Assembly (NCBI RefSeq): GCF_018474025.1
Contig: NZ_JAHCTA010000002.1
Span: forward strand, 562-64,561
Origin: Alteromonas oceanisediminis
Lineage (GTDB): Bacteria; Pseudomonadota; Gammaproteobacteria; Enterobacterales; Alteromonadaceae
Direction: 5' to 3'
Length of the DNA stretch: 64,000 nt
Positions 14,699 to 25,273 of the stretch are shown here, piece by piece; position 1 is the stretch's first letter; every line of letters starts with the position of its first letter. The notes under the pieces were generated by a model. That model did no database searches. It saw nothing but the letters and a program-made list of their open reading frames with translations, and was not told the DNA's origin. Position numbers and translations under genes: made by a program.

Positions 14699-16765
14699 AT
14701 GAAAAACTTCAAAGCGGCCGCGCTCGGCTTGGCGGTTATTTTCGCACTGAGCGGCTGTGATGGCGACGACGGTGAGGTTGGTCCTCAAGGGCCTCCCGGC
14801 GCTGATGGAGCACCTGGGGGAGAGGGGCCTGGTGGTAGTCCAGCGTTCCCGAGTGCACAGTTTTGGCTATCAAACAATGGCAGCGACAACGCAGGAACCG
14901 CTGATCTTATTAATCAAAACGCAGCCAAGCTAAAACGCCTGAATACGGGTGGCAACGAAGGTATTGCGCTCGATTCAATGAACAATTTAATCCACGCCGC
15001 TGATTCAGACTTACCCACCATTCGTACTATCTGTAATGTTGCAAATCGTGCAGACGGCAGTGAATTCTCTACACAGTCGGACCGAGAAATCTCTGGTGCA
15101 GCCACTGGGTTAGTGAATCCAAAAGGCATTCATTTTGCGAAAAGCGCCGGTCTCGTCATGGTTGCCGATTTCAACGGTATGCGGGTCAGTGTGTTTGGCA
15201 GTGTCGCCGCAGGTGATGTTGCACCATTGGCTGAAACCGCCACCAGTGCCAAGCCTTGGGATGTGGATTATGATGATGTGAGCGATCGTTTATTCGTTGC
15301 GCTTACTGACGGTACCGTTGCAGTTTATGACGACTACGTGAGTGGCGGTTTCGATCCCACACCAGCGCGCACCATCACGCCCAGTGATGATGCTCAATCA
15401 CCCATTTCTGTGAATAGTCATGGCATTGTTTACAACCGAGCGAATGATACGCTGATTATCAGTGATGTTGGCGATGCAGAATCTGCCGAAGATGGCGCTA
15501 TCTTCGTTATTGCGAATGCCGCTTCAGCGGATGGTAACGTCAGCGTTGCACGACAAATCTCAGGCCCCTCAACGATGCTGGGTAACCCTGTCGACATCGT
15601 GCTAACGGGCAGCGACTTGCGTGTGGCGGAAAAATCCAATGACGCGGTACTGGTCTTTGCGAACATTTTTGCTGGTGCGAGCGGCGATGTCGCACCGGAC
15701 CTAGTCACTTCAACATCAAAACCAGAGTCTCTCGTTGAAGTTATGGAGCGTGAAAGCGTGGCTGACGTGTCAGACATCACAGCGTCTGGCACTGCGTTCA
15801 CCGGCGTCGCAGTCAGCAGCAACCCTGGTACAGCTGGGCTTACTACTGGCGCCGTAAACCGCTTTAGCTCACCTTTAAACGCGGTGTTAACCTCGTTCGA
15901 TTATGCACAGAGCATCGAAAGCGTGACCTTTGATGTTGCAGGCGATGCCTATGCGACTTTCGACAGTGCCTCAGCGCCAACTGGCGGTGTGTTGATTGCT
16001 AACCGCGTTGCCAAGCAGCGCAACGACGATAGCTTTACAGCGTCGCGAGACCGCATGATCGCCGGTGAAAATACCTTGCTGGTAACACCCAAAGGTCTTG
16101 ATGTTGCTTGAGATGCGGGTCTAATCTTTGTTGCTGAAAACAATGCCGATTCGCCTGCTATCCATGCATTTCCGCTATGCGGCGCGGGTAATATTGCCCC
16201 CAGCATTTCACTGGTTGCCGATGATGGTGCACGCCCATGGGATGTTGATTACGATGCTGCCACCGATACGGCCTTTGTCGCGTTGACCAACGGGACTATC
16301 GCCGTATTTGAGGAAGTTGTGTTAAACGTTAACAGCGGAATGATCGAAATTGTCGGTCAGGATCGCACCATCGTTCCTGCCAGCGGCGGTGTTGCGTTTG
16401 CTGCGCCAACCAACATTCATGGAATCGACTTTGACCCGGCCTCGGGCACATTGATCGTATCTGATGTGGGCAGTGCGGCAAGTGCCACAGACGGTAAAAT
16501 CTATGTACTACCGGGGGCGGGTAACGCCGATGGGTTAACTGAAGTGCAGGCGAACATTAGTGGCCCTGCTAGTAACTTAGGCAACCCAGTTGACATTATG
16601 TTCTCTGGCTCGCACCTGTATGTTGCTGAGAAATCGAACGGCGTCGTCATGCGGTTTGATAATATTCTCGACAGCGCTGGTGGTAACATCGCGGCTGATG
16701 CCAGTATTGATTTCACCGCACCTGAGTCTGTTGCATTGATACCATCATATCTTGGAAATCACTAA
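14699..16765 (+). pseudogene. collagen-like/NHL-repeat lipoprotein, interrupted by TGA
   Basis: One continuous frame of 688 codons broken by an in-frame TGA at 16109-16111 (codon 471). The N-terminus is a lipoprotein signal (lipobox ALSGC, Cys20) followed by a short Gly-X-Y stretch (GPQGPPGADGAPGGEGPGG). Then come beta-propeller repeats: PKGIHFAKSAGLVMVADFNG, AKPWDVDYDDVSDRLFVALT and LGNPVDIVLTGSDLRVAEKS. After the TGA the same repeats return in frame (AGLIFVAEN, RPWDVDYDAATDTAFVALTN, LGNPVDIMFSGSHLYVAEKS), so the sequence was one protein. The stop sits within the motif PKG-x4-(stop)-AGL, where the first copy has Lys-Ser. The truncated 470-residue form may still be made and anchored. Confidence 0.75.
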
Positions 16766-16805
16766 GCGCATTTGCGTGCTTCAGTGATGAGTTGAAGCAG
16801 TAACT

Positions 16806-16836
16806 AAAGCGGAGCCATTGAGCTCCGCTTTTTTTT
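16806..16836 (+). terminator. terminator after the NHL lipoprotein gene
   Basis: AAAGCGGAGC and GCTCCGCTTT form a perfect stem around a six-base loop, followed by a run of eight T residues. It marks the end of the lipoprotein transcript and supports 16765 as the original 3' end of the gene. Confidence 0.9.
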
Positions 16837-16937
16837 GGAAGATCAAAACGCCCTAAAAAAGCGTGACACAATAAGGCTTTGTTTGTCAGACTGTAAGACG
16901 AAACGCTATTTCCCATCGATTTTCTGGTAGTCAATTT

Positions 16938-17450
16938 ATGTCTGAAACAACGGTTCCTTACGCCAATGCACCGCGGGCCGGTTTTTTTCGTCGCCTTGCT
17001 GCGATTGTTTACGATGCCCTTGTCGCTATAGCGGTTGGTATGTGTGCTGCATTAGTGATGATTATTACCTTGCTTGTATTGTTTGAAACCGGTGTGTTGA
17101 ATAAGAATGGTGTTGAGCAGGTGAGTGACATTATCCAGCAGTCTTTGTTTTACACTACGGTGATCCAATTATGGGTTGGATTCTGGGTGTGTGGCTTCTT
17201 TTTGTGGTTTTGGAAACACGGTGGACAAACGATTGGCATGCGAGCTTGGCGGCTAAGATTGTTTTCGATGACTGAGCAGCCCGTGGGTTACGGGCGACTT
17301 CTGCTCAGGATGGTAACCAGTTTTTTGGGGTTGGGAACCTTGCTGGTACTGATAGATGTAAAACATAAGCTTGCCCTTCAAGACCGCGCATCACAAATAG
17401 AAGTATTGTCACTCAGTCAGCAGGAAAATGACCACAAGTCATGGCGTTAG
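16938..17450 (+). CDS. RDD family membrane protein
   Basis: A 170-residue protein with three predicted membrane helices (about 25-50, 70-95 and 115-140). It has the RDD signature: Arg and Asp in GFFRRLAAIVYDALVAIAVG near the start and GQTIGMRAWRLRLF in the loop before the last helix. Function of the family is poorly defined; some members are transport-related. It ends 12 bases before the convergent lptG stop. This neighbour position beside lptFG is common in marine gammaproteobacteria. The C-terminal 25 residues are polar and cytoplasmic. Confidence 0.85.
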   Translation: MSETTVPYANAPRAGFFRRLAAIVYDALVAIAVGMCAALVMIITLLVLFETGVLNKNGVEQVSDIIQQSLFYTTVIQLWVGFWVCGFFLWFWKHGGQTIGMRAWRLRLFSMTEQPVGYGRLLLRMVTSFLGLGTLLVLIDVKHKLALQDRASQIEVLSLSQQENDHKSWR

Positions 17451-17462
17451 AAGCACCACGTT

Positions 17463-18524
17463 CTATCGTTTAAGCAGAAATCCTGCCACCAACAGAAACA
17501 CAGCGCTGGGTAATAAGGCACCAATAAAGGGGGGTAACTGATATACCAAGCTGAGCGGGCCGAAGACTTCGTTGGTAATAAAAAATGAAAAGCCAGTTAA
17601 CACACCCATGATCACTCGCGCACCCATGGTGACACTGCGTAACGGGCCAAAAATAAAACTTAACGCCATCAACAACATCACGGACACGGAAACCGGTTGT
17701 AAAATTTTTCGCCAGAGTGCCAACTCATAACGTGACGAGTCTTGCGCGTTGTTATCCAGATAGCGCACATAATCGTTCAATCCTCTGATCGATAAAGCTT
17801 CCGGTTTAATCGCGACCACGCCAAGTTTGTCTGGTGTCAAAGTGGATTCCCAGCGCATGTTCTCAACATTCTCGCGCCTGATTTGCAGTTCTTCAAAGTA
17901 CGTATGGCTGACTTGGCTCAGCTGCCACGACTCTTGTGTAAACCGTGCTTCACGGGCGAAGGTCAACTGAGCCAAATTGAGATTTTGATTAAAGCCATAC
18001 ACGGTAACGTCGCGTAATTGTTCGCGAGAGACGACCTGGCCAATACTCACAAAATTATCACCGTCCTTTGCCCAGACCACTTGCTCTGATGAAAAGAGAC
18101 TACCGCCTGAAATTGCCTCTGTGCGAATCTCTTTTGCTTTTGACTCGCTGACGGGCGTAACAAACTCTCCGATAGCCATGACTGCCAATATCATCAGCAC
18201 GCATGATTTCATCGCTGAGCCAATGATGTTCCAACGACTTAATCCAGAAGCCTGCATGACCACGAGTTCAGAGTTGCTGGCCAGAATGCCCATACCAATT
18301 AGCCCGCCAAGCAGCGTAGCCATTGGGAAAAACTGCTCTAAGTCTCTGGGAATACTGAGTAACACGTACACCAGCGCAATCGCCATGTCGTAGTCACCTT
18401 CGCCAAGTTTACGCAACTGCTCAACAAACTTTATCAACGCGCTTAAGCCGAGCAAAATACTGAGCGTTAACGTCACTGTGCCCAACAAAGTACGAGCGAT
18501 GTAGAAGTCTAATATTCTCAACAT
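17463..18524 (-). CDS. lptG: LPS export ABC transporter permease LptG
   Basis: Inner-membrane permease of 353 residues that pairs with LptF and the LptB ATPase to extract LPS and push it onto the periplasmic bridge. It has three N-terminal helices including MLRILDFYIARTLLGTVTLT and SELVVMQASGLSRWNI (the coupling-helix region that contacts LptB), a periplasmic jellyroll domain, and three C-terminal helices. The start at 18524 is chosen because the ATG overlaps the lptF TAA (TAATG); the longer frame to 18542 is rejected. LptB, C and A are encoded at 38.7-40.6 kb. Confidence 0.93.
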   Translation of the reverse strand: MLRILDFYIARTLLGTVTLTLSILLGLSALIKFVEQLRKLGEGDYDMAIALVYVLLSIPRDLEQFFPMATLLGGLIGMGILASNSELVVMQASGLSRWNIIGSAMKSCVLMILAVMAIGEFVTPVSESKAKEIRTEAISGGSLFSSEQVVWAKDGDNFVSIGQVVSREQLRDVTVYGFNQNLNLAQLTFAREARFTQESWQLSQVSHTYFEELQIRRENVENMRWESTLTPDKLGVVAIKPEALSIRGLNDYVRYLDNNAQDSSRYELALWRKILQPVSVSVMLLMALSFIFGPLRSVTMGARVIMGVLTGFSFFITNEVFGPLSLVYQLPPFIGALLPSAVFLLVAGFLLKR

Positions 18525-19633
18525 TATGTTCGATGACTCCATAAAGAGCGGAACCAGGAGCCGGTTTTACGATCTCGCGCAATGAGTAATACGCCGATGA
18601 TCAGCATGATGCCATGTACCCACCAGAGTCCAATTTGCACTGGAATTTTGCCATCCTCAAGCGCACGGCGGCTGGCCAGCAGGAGTAAAAAGTAGCCTAA
18701 GTACAGAAGAATAGCTGGGAACATTTTACCGAAACGGCCTTGACGCGGATCAACCGCGCTCAATGGCACAGCAATCAACACTAGAAAGGGCAAGGATAAA
18801 GGAATTGCAATACGCCATTGAAGCTCCGCAATCGCTTCAACAGAACCGTCATCGATTAAGGCTAATGTGGGAACCGCCACCATTTTCCGGTTTGATTCGG
18901 TTGGCGCTTGTTCGCTAATTTGAATTTGATATTCGTCAAACTCAACAATGCGATAATTTTTTGCAGCAACGTTACCTTCATACTGTTTTCCCTCATTGAG
19001 CACCAGTGTTTGAGCACCGTTAGACCCGACAGTAACATCTCCCTCGTTGGCGTAAACGACGTGAACGGTTGTTTCGCCATCATCGTCTTGCTGATGTTGC
19101 GATAAGAAGATGCGTTTCAGCGGTTTCTCAGCATCCGAATTCACATCGTGAACAAAAATAACAGCTCGGTCGTTACCCGTTTGTTGAAAGCGGCCGGGAA
19201 TAATGGCTGAAATGCCCGCCTCAGATGTCGCCTTATCCCGAAGTTGGTACTCACTTTCAGCGCTGAGCGGCGATAACCAGAGCGTTACCGTAGCAGTAAT
19301 AAGCATCATCAACACTGACAAGACCAGCATCACGCGAGTGATGTACCACTCGCTGATCCCGCAGGCTTTCATCACTGTGATTTCGCTGTCTACATACAGG
19401 CGACCGTAAGCGAGCATGATGCCTAGAAACACACTGATGGGCAAAACCAGGGAAGCTAAGACGGGACTGTAAAGCGCGAGGAAACCCACCACAAGGCTGG
19501 CGGGAATATCACCATCAGAAGCATCACCAAGCACGCGAACAAAACGCAAGGTGATGAAAATTGCCATCAATACGAAGAAAATGGCAACTTGTGATTTCAG
19601 GCTTTCCTTGAGTAAATAGCGAAATATCAGCAC
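18524..19633 (-). CDS. lptF: LPS export ABC transporter permease LptF
   Basis: Permease of 369 residues, partner of LptG. It begins MLIFRYLLKESLKSQVAIFF, the amphipathic entry plus first helix typical of LptF, and carries SEITVMKACGISEWYITRV, the coupling region to LptB. A periplasmic beta-jellyroll occupies about residues 130-260 and three helices close the protein. It is translationally coupled to lptG by a one-base stop/start overlap. It is transcribed divergently from pepA across 212 bases, the usual gammaproteobacterial arrangement. Confidence 0.93.
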   Translation of the reverse strand: MLIFRYLLKESLKSQVAIFFVLMAIFITLRFVRVLGDASDGDIPASLVVGFLALYSPVLASLVLPISVFLGIMLAYGRLYVDSEITVMKACGISEWYITRVMLVLSVLMMLITATVTLWLSPLSAESEYQLRDKATSEAGISAIIPGRFQQTGNDRAVIFVHDVNSDAEKPLKRIFLSQHQQDDDGETTVHVVYANEGDVTVGSNGAQTLVLNEGKQYEGNVAAKNYRIVEFDEYQIQISEQAPTESNRKMVAVPTLALIDDGSVEAIAELQWRIAIPLSLPFLVLIAVPLSAVDPRQGRFGKMFPAILLYLGYFLLLLASRRALEDGKIPVQIGLWWVHGIMLIIGVLLIARDRKTGSWFRSLWSHRT

Positions 19634-19845
19634 AACACCGCCGTAGGGAAACTGGGAATTTTAGTGAAAGAAGTCACAGATTTAAGTAAACTCAGGTTTT
19701 TGACACGTTAAGTCGACACGCGGCCGAAAATAATAGCGTTTAATCGCCCGCGTATTAAATCACAAGCAACACCGATAGGTTAATTCAAATTGTCTCAAAT
19801 TGACAATTTTACGCGAAAAACCGGTGTGTTCAGCGAGAGATTATT

Positions 19846-21351
19846 ATGGAATTTAGTGTAAAAAGCGGCAGCCCAGAAAAGCAGCGAAGTGCCTGCATTG
19901 TTGTTGGTGTTTACGAACCACGCCGACTGAGTCCGGTGGCTGAGCAATTGGATGAAATCAGCGATGGGTATATCAGTAGCTTGTTGCGCCGAGGCGATCT
20001 AGAAGGGAAAGCCGGCCAGATGCTGCTACTTCATCATGTGCCAAATGTGCTCAGTGAGCGCGTATTATTGGTTGGTTGCGGGAAAGAGCGAGAACTTGAC
20101 GAGCGCCAATACAAGCAAATCATCGCCAAAACCATTCGTACATTGAACGAAACGGGTTCAATGGAGGCGGTATGTTACCTTTCCGACCTGCATGTTAAAG
20201 GGCGCGATGTGTATTGGAAGATACGTCAGGCGGTCGAAGCCACTCAAGACTCGCTGTATACGTTTCTTCAACTTAAGAGTAAGAAAGGTGAGCCGCGCCG
20301 ACCGTTGCGCAAAATTGTCTTTAACGTACCCACACGAAAAGAATTACCGATTGGTGAGCGAGCCCTTGAGCATGGCTTGGCAATAGCCAAAGGTATGCGC
20401 ACAACCAAAGATGTGGCCAATATGCCACCCAACATTTGCAACCCCGCGTACCTGTGGGAGCAAGCTCAGCAACTCAAGTCGGAATACGGCAGTATTGACG
20501 TTGAAGTTGTTAATGAGAAGCAAATGGAACAATTAGGTATGCACTCCTATTTGGCCGTTGGGCGCGGCTCAGACAACGAATCATTGATGAGCATTATTCA
20601 TCATAAAGGTGGAGAGCCTGATGACGCACCTATTGTGTTGGTGGGTAAAGGTTTAACTTTTGATAGCGGTGGTATTTCGATCAAACCCAGTGATGGTATG
20701 GATGAAATGAAGTACGACATGGGCGGCGCTGCCGGTGTGCTGGGCGTAATGCACAGTGTCGCCGAGCTGAATTTACCACTCAATGTGATTGGTGTACTGG
20801 CTGGTTGTGAGAACATGCCCGATGGCAAGGCATATCGTCCTGGCGATATCTTAACGACGATGTCTGGGCAAACGGTGGAAGTGCTGAACACCGATGCCGA
20901 GGGGCGTTTAGTATTGTGCGACGCTTTAACCTACGTTGAGCGGTTTATGCCGGATACTGTGATTGATGTCGCAACCCTGACAGGTGCTTGTGTCGTTGCG
21001 TTGGGTAAGCACGCAACGGGCGTACTCAGTACTCACAACCCTCTGGCACATGAATTAGTCAGTGCGTCTGAACAAAGCTCAGATAAAGCCTGGCGACTGC
21101 CGCTGTGGGATGAATATCAGGATCAGATTGAAAGCCCATTTGCGGACATGTCTAATTTAGGCGGGCGCCCGGCGGGTACAATAACGGCGGCCTGTTTCTT
21201 GTCACGTTTCACTAAAAAATACAATTGGGCGCATATGGATATCGCTGGAACGGCGTGGGTTTCTGGCAAAGAGAAAGGCTCTACAGGCCGCCCAGTACCC
21301 ATGTTGACGCAGTTTTTGCTTAATCGCGCTGGCATTAAGACCGAAGACTAG
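19846..21351 (+). CDS. pepA: leucyl aminopeptidase PepA
   Basis: Cytosolic M17 leucine aminopeptidase of 501 residues, which removes N-terminal residues from peptides; the E. coli enzyme is also a DNA-binding accessory factor (XerCD recombination, carAB). The di-metal site motifs are intact: [28 protein letters not shown] and the family signature [10 protein letters not shown] (about residues 345-354). The N-terminal regulatory/DNA-binding domain is present, so the length is standard. It heads the pepA-holC-valS operon, with 5 bases before holC. Confidence 0.95.
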   Translation: MEFSVKSGSPEKQRSACIVVGVYEPRRLSPVAEQLDEISDGYISSLLRRGDLEGKAGQMLLLHHVPNVLSERVLLVGCGKERELDERQYKQIIAKTIRTLNETGSMEAVCYLSDLHVKGRDVYWKIRQAVEATQDSLYTFLQLKSKKGEPRRPLRKIVFNVPTRKELPIGERALEHGLAIAKGMRTTKDVANMPPNICNPAYLWEQAQQLKSEYGSIDVEVVNEKQMEQLGMHSYLAVGRGSDNESLMSIIHHKGGEPDDAPIVLVGKGLTFDSGGISIKPSDGMDEMKYDMGGAAGVLGVMHSVAELNLPLNVIGVLAGCENMPDGKAYRPGDILTTMSGQTVEVLNTDAEGRLVLCDALTYVERFMPDTVIDVATLTGACVVALGKHATGVLSTHNPLAHELVSASEQSSDKAWRLPLWDEYQDQIESPFADMSNLGGRPAGTITAACFLSRFTKKYNWAHMDIAGTAWVSGKEKGSTGRPVPMLTQFLLNRAGIKTED

Positions 21352-21356
21352 GTGGT

Positions 21357-21791
21357 ATGACACAGGTCACGTTCTACCAGCTCGAAGACGACGATATCAC
21401 CACCGCGGCAACACAGCTGGTGCTGAAACATTACCGTGCACGCCAGCAAAGTGTGCTTGTTTGCGAAGATAAGGTCACTGCCGAACACTGGGATGAGCAT
21501 CTGTGGCAACAGCCCACAGACGCATTTATCCCGCATAATTTGCGTGGCGAAGGGCCTCCTAACGGTGCACCCGTCATGATCGTCTGGCAACCTGCGAATG
21601 AGAGCGCTTACGTTATGTTTAATTTCACGACTCAAGCGCTCACACCAACGCACAAAACCAAGCTGATTGTCGAATTTGTGCCTACCGACGAAGCGGGCAA
21701 ACAAGCCGCCCGCGAACGCTATAAACATTACCAAAGGGCTGGCTGCCAGTTGCAGTTTCAGCCAATGCCAAAAGAGAGTCATAATGGATAA
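21357..21791 (+). CDS. holC: DNA polymerase III chi subunit HolC
   Basis: A 144-residue chi subunit, which links the clamp loader (through psi) to single-strand binding protein at the replication fork. It begins [13 protein letters not shown] and shows the family pattern: [18 protein letters not shown], then [10 protein letters not shown] and PVMIVW. The position between pepA and valS matches other gammaproteobacteria and supports the call, since chi sequences diverge quickly. GGTGGT precedes the ATG. Its stop codon overlaps the start of valS by 8 bases. Confidence 0.9.
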   Translation: MTQVTFYQLEDDDITTAATQLVLKHYRARQQSVLVCEDKVTAEHWDEHLWQQPTDAFIPHNLRGEGPPNGAPVMIVWQPANESAYVMFNFTTQALTPTHKTKLIVEFVPTDEAGKQAARERYKHYQRAGCQLQFQPMPKESHNG

Positions 21792-24561
21792 AACCTTCAA
21801 CCCCCAAGCCATTGAACAAGATTGCTATGCCGATTGGGAATCCAATGGCCTTTTCAAAGCGTCGGGTGAGGGCGAACCTTACTGCATATTGCTACCGCCC
21901 CCCAATGTGACTGGCAGCCTGCACATGGGGCATGCTTTTCAACACACCATTATGGATACGCTAACCCGCTACCATCGCATGAAAGGTGATAACACGTTAT
22001 GGCAATGCGGAACCGATCACGCTGGTATTGCCACTCAAATGGTCGTTGAGCGTCAGCTTGATGCGCAGGGAAAAAGTCGGCATGACTTGGGGCGCGAGGC
22101 GTTTATTGAAAAAGTGTGGGACTGGAAAGCCGAATCTGGTGGCAATATTACCCAGCAAATGCGCCGGTTAGGCACTTCACCCGATTGGGATCGCGAAGTG
22201 TTTACGATGGACGAGAATTTATCCAAAGCGGTTACTGAAGTGTTTGTGCAGTTGCATAAAGAAGGCCTGATCTATCGAGGCAAACGTTTGGTCAACTGGG
22301 ATCCTGTACTGCATACCGCGGTATCTGATCTTGAAGTGGTCAATGAAGAAGAAGCCGGGCATATGTGGCACATGCGCTATCCTCTTGAGGATGGTAGCGG
22401 AGAACTTGTCGTCGCAACAACGCGCCCGGAAACGATGTTAGGCGATACCGCAGTAGCAGTGCATCCTGATGACGAGCGTTATCAAGGCTATATCGGTAAG
22501 ATGATTAAATTGCCGCTAACCGGGCGGCTGATCCCCATCATTGCAGATGATTATGTTGATCAGGAATTTGGTACTGGATGCGTCAAGATTACGCCTGCTC
22601 ACGACTTCAACGATTATGACATGGGCAAACGCCACGATCTTGAGATGATTAACATTCTTACGGATGATGCCAAATTAAACCAAGAGGTACCTGAGGCATA
22701 TCGTGGACTCGACCGTTTTGAGGCGCGAGAGCGTATTGTCAATGATCTTGATGAGAAAGGAATTTTGGTCAAGGTAGAGCCGCATGGGCTAAAAGTACCG
22801 CGCGGTGATCGTTCAGGAGCGGTGATTGAACCCTACCTAACGGATCAATGGTATGTTGCTGTTGAGTCGCTAGCTAAGCCTGCGATTGACGCGGTGGAAA
22901 GCGGCGAGATTAAGTTTGTACCTGAGAACTGGAATAAGACTTACTATCAGTGGATGCATAACATTCAGGATTGGTGTATTTCACGCCAATTGTGGTGGGG
23001 GCATCGTATCCCTGCCTGGTACGACAATGAAGGAAACATTTATGTCGGGCGTGATGAAGCATCGGTACGGGCTGAAAACAACTTAGCTGACGATGTACAA
23101 CTTGCGCAGGATGAAGATGTGCTCGACACTTGGTTCTCATCAGCCCTGTGGCCTTTCGCGACGATGGGGTGGCCGGACGAAACCCCAGAGTTAGACACCT
23201 TTGTACCCAGTTCGGTACTAGTGACCGGTTTTGACATCATATTTTTCTGGGTTGCCCGCATGATCATGATGACAAAAAAATTCACCGGCAAAATCCCGTT
23301 TAAAGAGATTTACATTACCGGCCTAATTCGCGATGAACAGGGCGATAAAATGTCAAAATCAAAAGGGAATGTACTCGACCCCATCGATTTGATTGACGGT
23401 ATCAGCCTTGATGCGCTGCTCGAAAAACGCACCGGTGGCATGATGCAGCCACAAAAAGCAGAAAAAATCGCTAAACGCACACGTAAGCAATTCCCCGAAG
23501 GCATTGCAAGCTATGGTACTGATGCATTGCGATTTACGTTCGCTGCAATGGCTTCAACCAGCCGAGATATCAACTTTGACATGGGCCGGGTAGAAGGGTA
23601 TCGCAATTTCTGTAATAAAATTTGGAATGCGTCGCGCTTTGTTCTGATGAACACAGAAGATGCAGATACGGGCAAGGGGGCAAGTGCTGACAGTATTGAG
23701 CTTAGCATGGCCGATCAATGGATTTGGGCGCGTTTTTACCAAACGGTCGGTGAATTTGAACAGGCCATCAGCCAGTATCGATTCGACATAGCTGCGCAAG
23801 CACTCTACGAGTTCACCTGGAACCAATTCTGCGATTGGTACCTAGAGCTGACTAAGCCAATCTTGAATGCAGAGAATAGCACTGAGGCACAAAAGCGTGG
23901 CACGCGCCACACACTGGTGAATATGCTGGAGCAGTTAATGCGCTTATTGCACCCGGTGATGCCATTTATTACCGAGTCAATCTGGCAACGCGTTGCCCCG
24001 CTGACGGATTGCGAGATGCATGATAACGCCAGTATTATGATCCAGTCATTCCCAGCTAAACCAAAACAGCTTGATAACACGGTATTGGGTGATGTCGAGT
24101 GGCTCAAAAAAGTGATTGTTGGCATTCGTAATATTCGGGGCGAAATGGATATATCGCCGAACAAACCGCTGTCGGTGATCTTGCGCAACGCCTCCGAGCA
24201 AGATGAGCAACGCTTTGAAGCTATGTCGTTGTACCTCACACGAATGGCCAAGTTAGACGATGTGAAAGTGCTTGCCGTCAATGAGAAAGCACCACCCTCA
24301 GCCAGTGCGATTGTGGGTGACATGGAAGTGCTGATACCCATGGCTGGGCTTATCGACAAAGACGCTGAATTGGCGCGTATTGCCAAAGCAATGGACAAAA
24401 TTGAAAAGGACGTGTTGCGTACGCAAGGAAAGTTAAACAACGAGAGTTTTGTCAGCAAAGCGCCTGCGGCAGTGATAGAAAAGGAAAAAGCTAAACTGGC
24501 AGACGCCAGTCAACAATTGCACAAATTGCAGGAGCAAGAAAAGACAATCCGCGCTCTATAG
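21784..24561 (+). CDS. valS: valyl-tRNA synthetase
   Basis: Class Ia synthetase of 925 residues that charges tRNA-Val. The HIGH motif appears as [15 protein letters not shown] near residue 40 and the KMSKS motif as [14 protein letters not shown] near 520. The CP1 editing domain (about 190-350, with [18 protein letters not shown]) is present, so Thr and other mischarged products can be cleared. The C-terminal coiled coil ([14 protein letters not shown]...) that clamps the tRNA is intact. The start at 21784 is used because the longer frame lies inside holC and lacks homology. Confidence 0.97.
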   Translation: MDKTFNPQAIEQDCYADWESNGLFKASGEGEPYCILLPPPNVTGSLHMGHAFQHTIMDTLTRYHRMKGDNTLWQCGTDHAGIATQMVVERQLDAQGKSRHDLGREAFIEKVWDWKAESGGNITQQMRRLGTSPDWDREVFTMDENLSKAVTEVFVQLHKEGLIYRGKRLVNWDPVLHTAVSDLEVVNEEEAGHMWHMRYPLEDGSGELVVATTRPETMLGDTAVAVHPDDERYQGYIGKMIKLPLTGRLIPIIADDYVDQEFGTGCVKITPAHDFNDYDMGKRHDLEMINILTDDAKLNQEVPEAYRGLDRFEARERIVNDLDEKGILVKVEPHGLKVPRGDRSGAVIEPYLTDQWYVAVESLAKPAIDAVESGEIKFVPENWNKTYYQWMHNIQDWCISRQLWWGHRIPAWYDNEGNIYVGRDEASVRAENNLADDVQLAQDEDVLDTWFSSALWPFATMGWPDETPELDTFVPSSVLVTGFDIIFFWVARMIMMTKKFTGKIPFKEIYITGLIRDEQGDKMSKSKGNVLDPIDLIDGISLDALLEKRTGGMMQPQKAEKIAKRTRKQFPEGIASYGTDALRFTFAAMASTSRDINFDMGRVEGYRNFCNKIWNASRFVLMNTEDADTGKGASADSIELSMADQWIWARFYQTVGEFEQAISQYRFDIAAQALYEFTWNQFCDWYLELTKPILNAENSTEAQKRGTRHTLVNMLEQLMRLLHPVMPFITESIWQRVAPLTDCEMHDNASIMIQSFPAKPKQLDNTVLGDVEWLKKVIVGIRNIRGEMDISPNKPLSVILRNASEQDEQRFEAMSLYLTRMAKLDDVKVLAVNEKAPPSASAIVGDMEVLIPMAGLIDKDAELARIAKAMDKIEKDVLRTQGKLNNESFVSKAPAAVIEKEKAKLADASQQLHKLQEQEKTIRAL

Positions 24562-24580
24562 CCTGTAATCTGTGGGCGTG

Positions 24581-25183
24581 TTACGTGTTTTTGATGCGTT
24601 TGGCGTGCTCTAGGGGCGCCAAGACGCTATCAATCTGCAAGATGGCTTTTTCAGGTAGTGCTAAATGCATCACTACGTGGTTGAAGTATTCGCATTCGCG
24701 TACTTCACCCTGCTGTTGTGTTACCCATAGGCGCAGGTACTGCTCATGCTTAAAGTCACAAAGCACTGTGCAATCAATGCGTGTTACACGGGTGATTAAC
24801 GTCAAGCGTTCCATGGTCTGTTGCGTGGCGCCTGAATAAGCCCTGACTAAACCTCCGGCACCGAGTTTGATGCCGCCGAAGTAGCGCGAAACCACTACCA
24901 CAATATCGCCGACACCTTTGTGTTGAAGTACATTCAATATCGGTTTACCAGCGGTACCGCTGGGCTCACCATCGTCAGACATGGCAGCGCTGGAAGGGCT
25001 GTTGGGATTGCCCAACAAGTAAGCCCAACAATGATGGCGTGCATCAGGATAGCGCGATTGGCATTCCGCCAGTAATGTCATTGCTGCCGCACGATCAGTG
25101 GCTAAACCTGCACAGGCGTGGAAGACACTCTTTTTGACGCTCAAGCTGGTTTCCAACGTATCGCGGGGGATTGGGTAACTCAT
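24581..25183 (-). CDS. YigZ/IMPACT family protein
   Basis: A 200-residue YigZ-type protein with the N-terminal IMPACT domain (about 15-125) and a C-terminal ferredoxin-like domain. Diagnostic stretches are HHCWAYLLG, SDDGEPSGTAGKPILNVL, and VVVVSRYFGGIKLGAGGLVR, all well conserved. The biochemical role in bacteria is not settled; eukaryotic IMPACT regulates translation. It is convergent with valS (19-base gap) and lies on the opposite strand from its neighbours, so it is probably monocistronic. Confidence 0.92.
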   Translation of the reverse strand: MSYPIPRDTLETSLSVKKSVFHACAGLATDRAAAMTLLAECQSRYPDARHHCWAYLLGNPNSPSSAAMSDDGEPSGTAGKPILNVLQHKGVGDIVVVVSRYFGGIKLGAGGLVRAYSGATQQTMERLTLITRVTRIDCTVLCDFKHEQYLRLWVTQQQGEVRECEYFNHVVMHLALPEKAILQIDSVLAPLEHAKRIKNT

Positions 25184-25273
25184 TTGCCGTATTCCATACT
25201 GCCTGCACTCGGTTGTTTCGTTACTAAACTTGCACTACACTTAATCAATCATCACACTACACCGTAAACTGCA

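Noticed and set aside
16109-16111. TGA as a selenocysteine codon in the NHL lipoprotein
   Set aside because: No bacterial SECIS-like hairpin could be seen directly after it, and the aligned repeat has Lys/Ser, not Cys, at this place.
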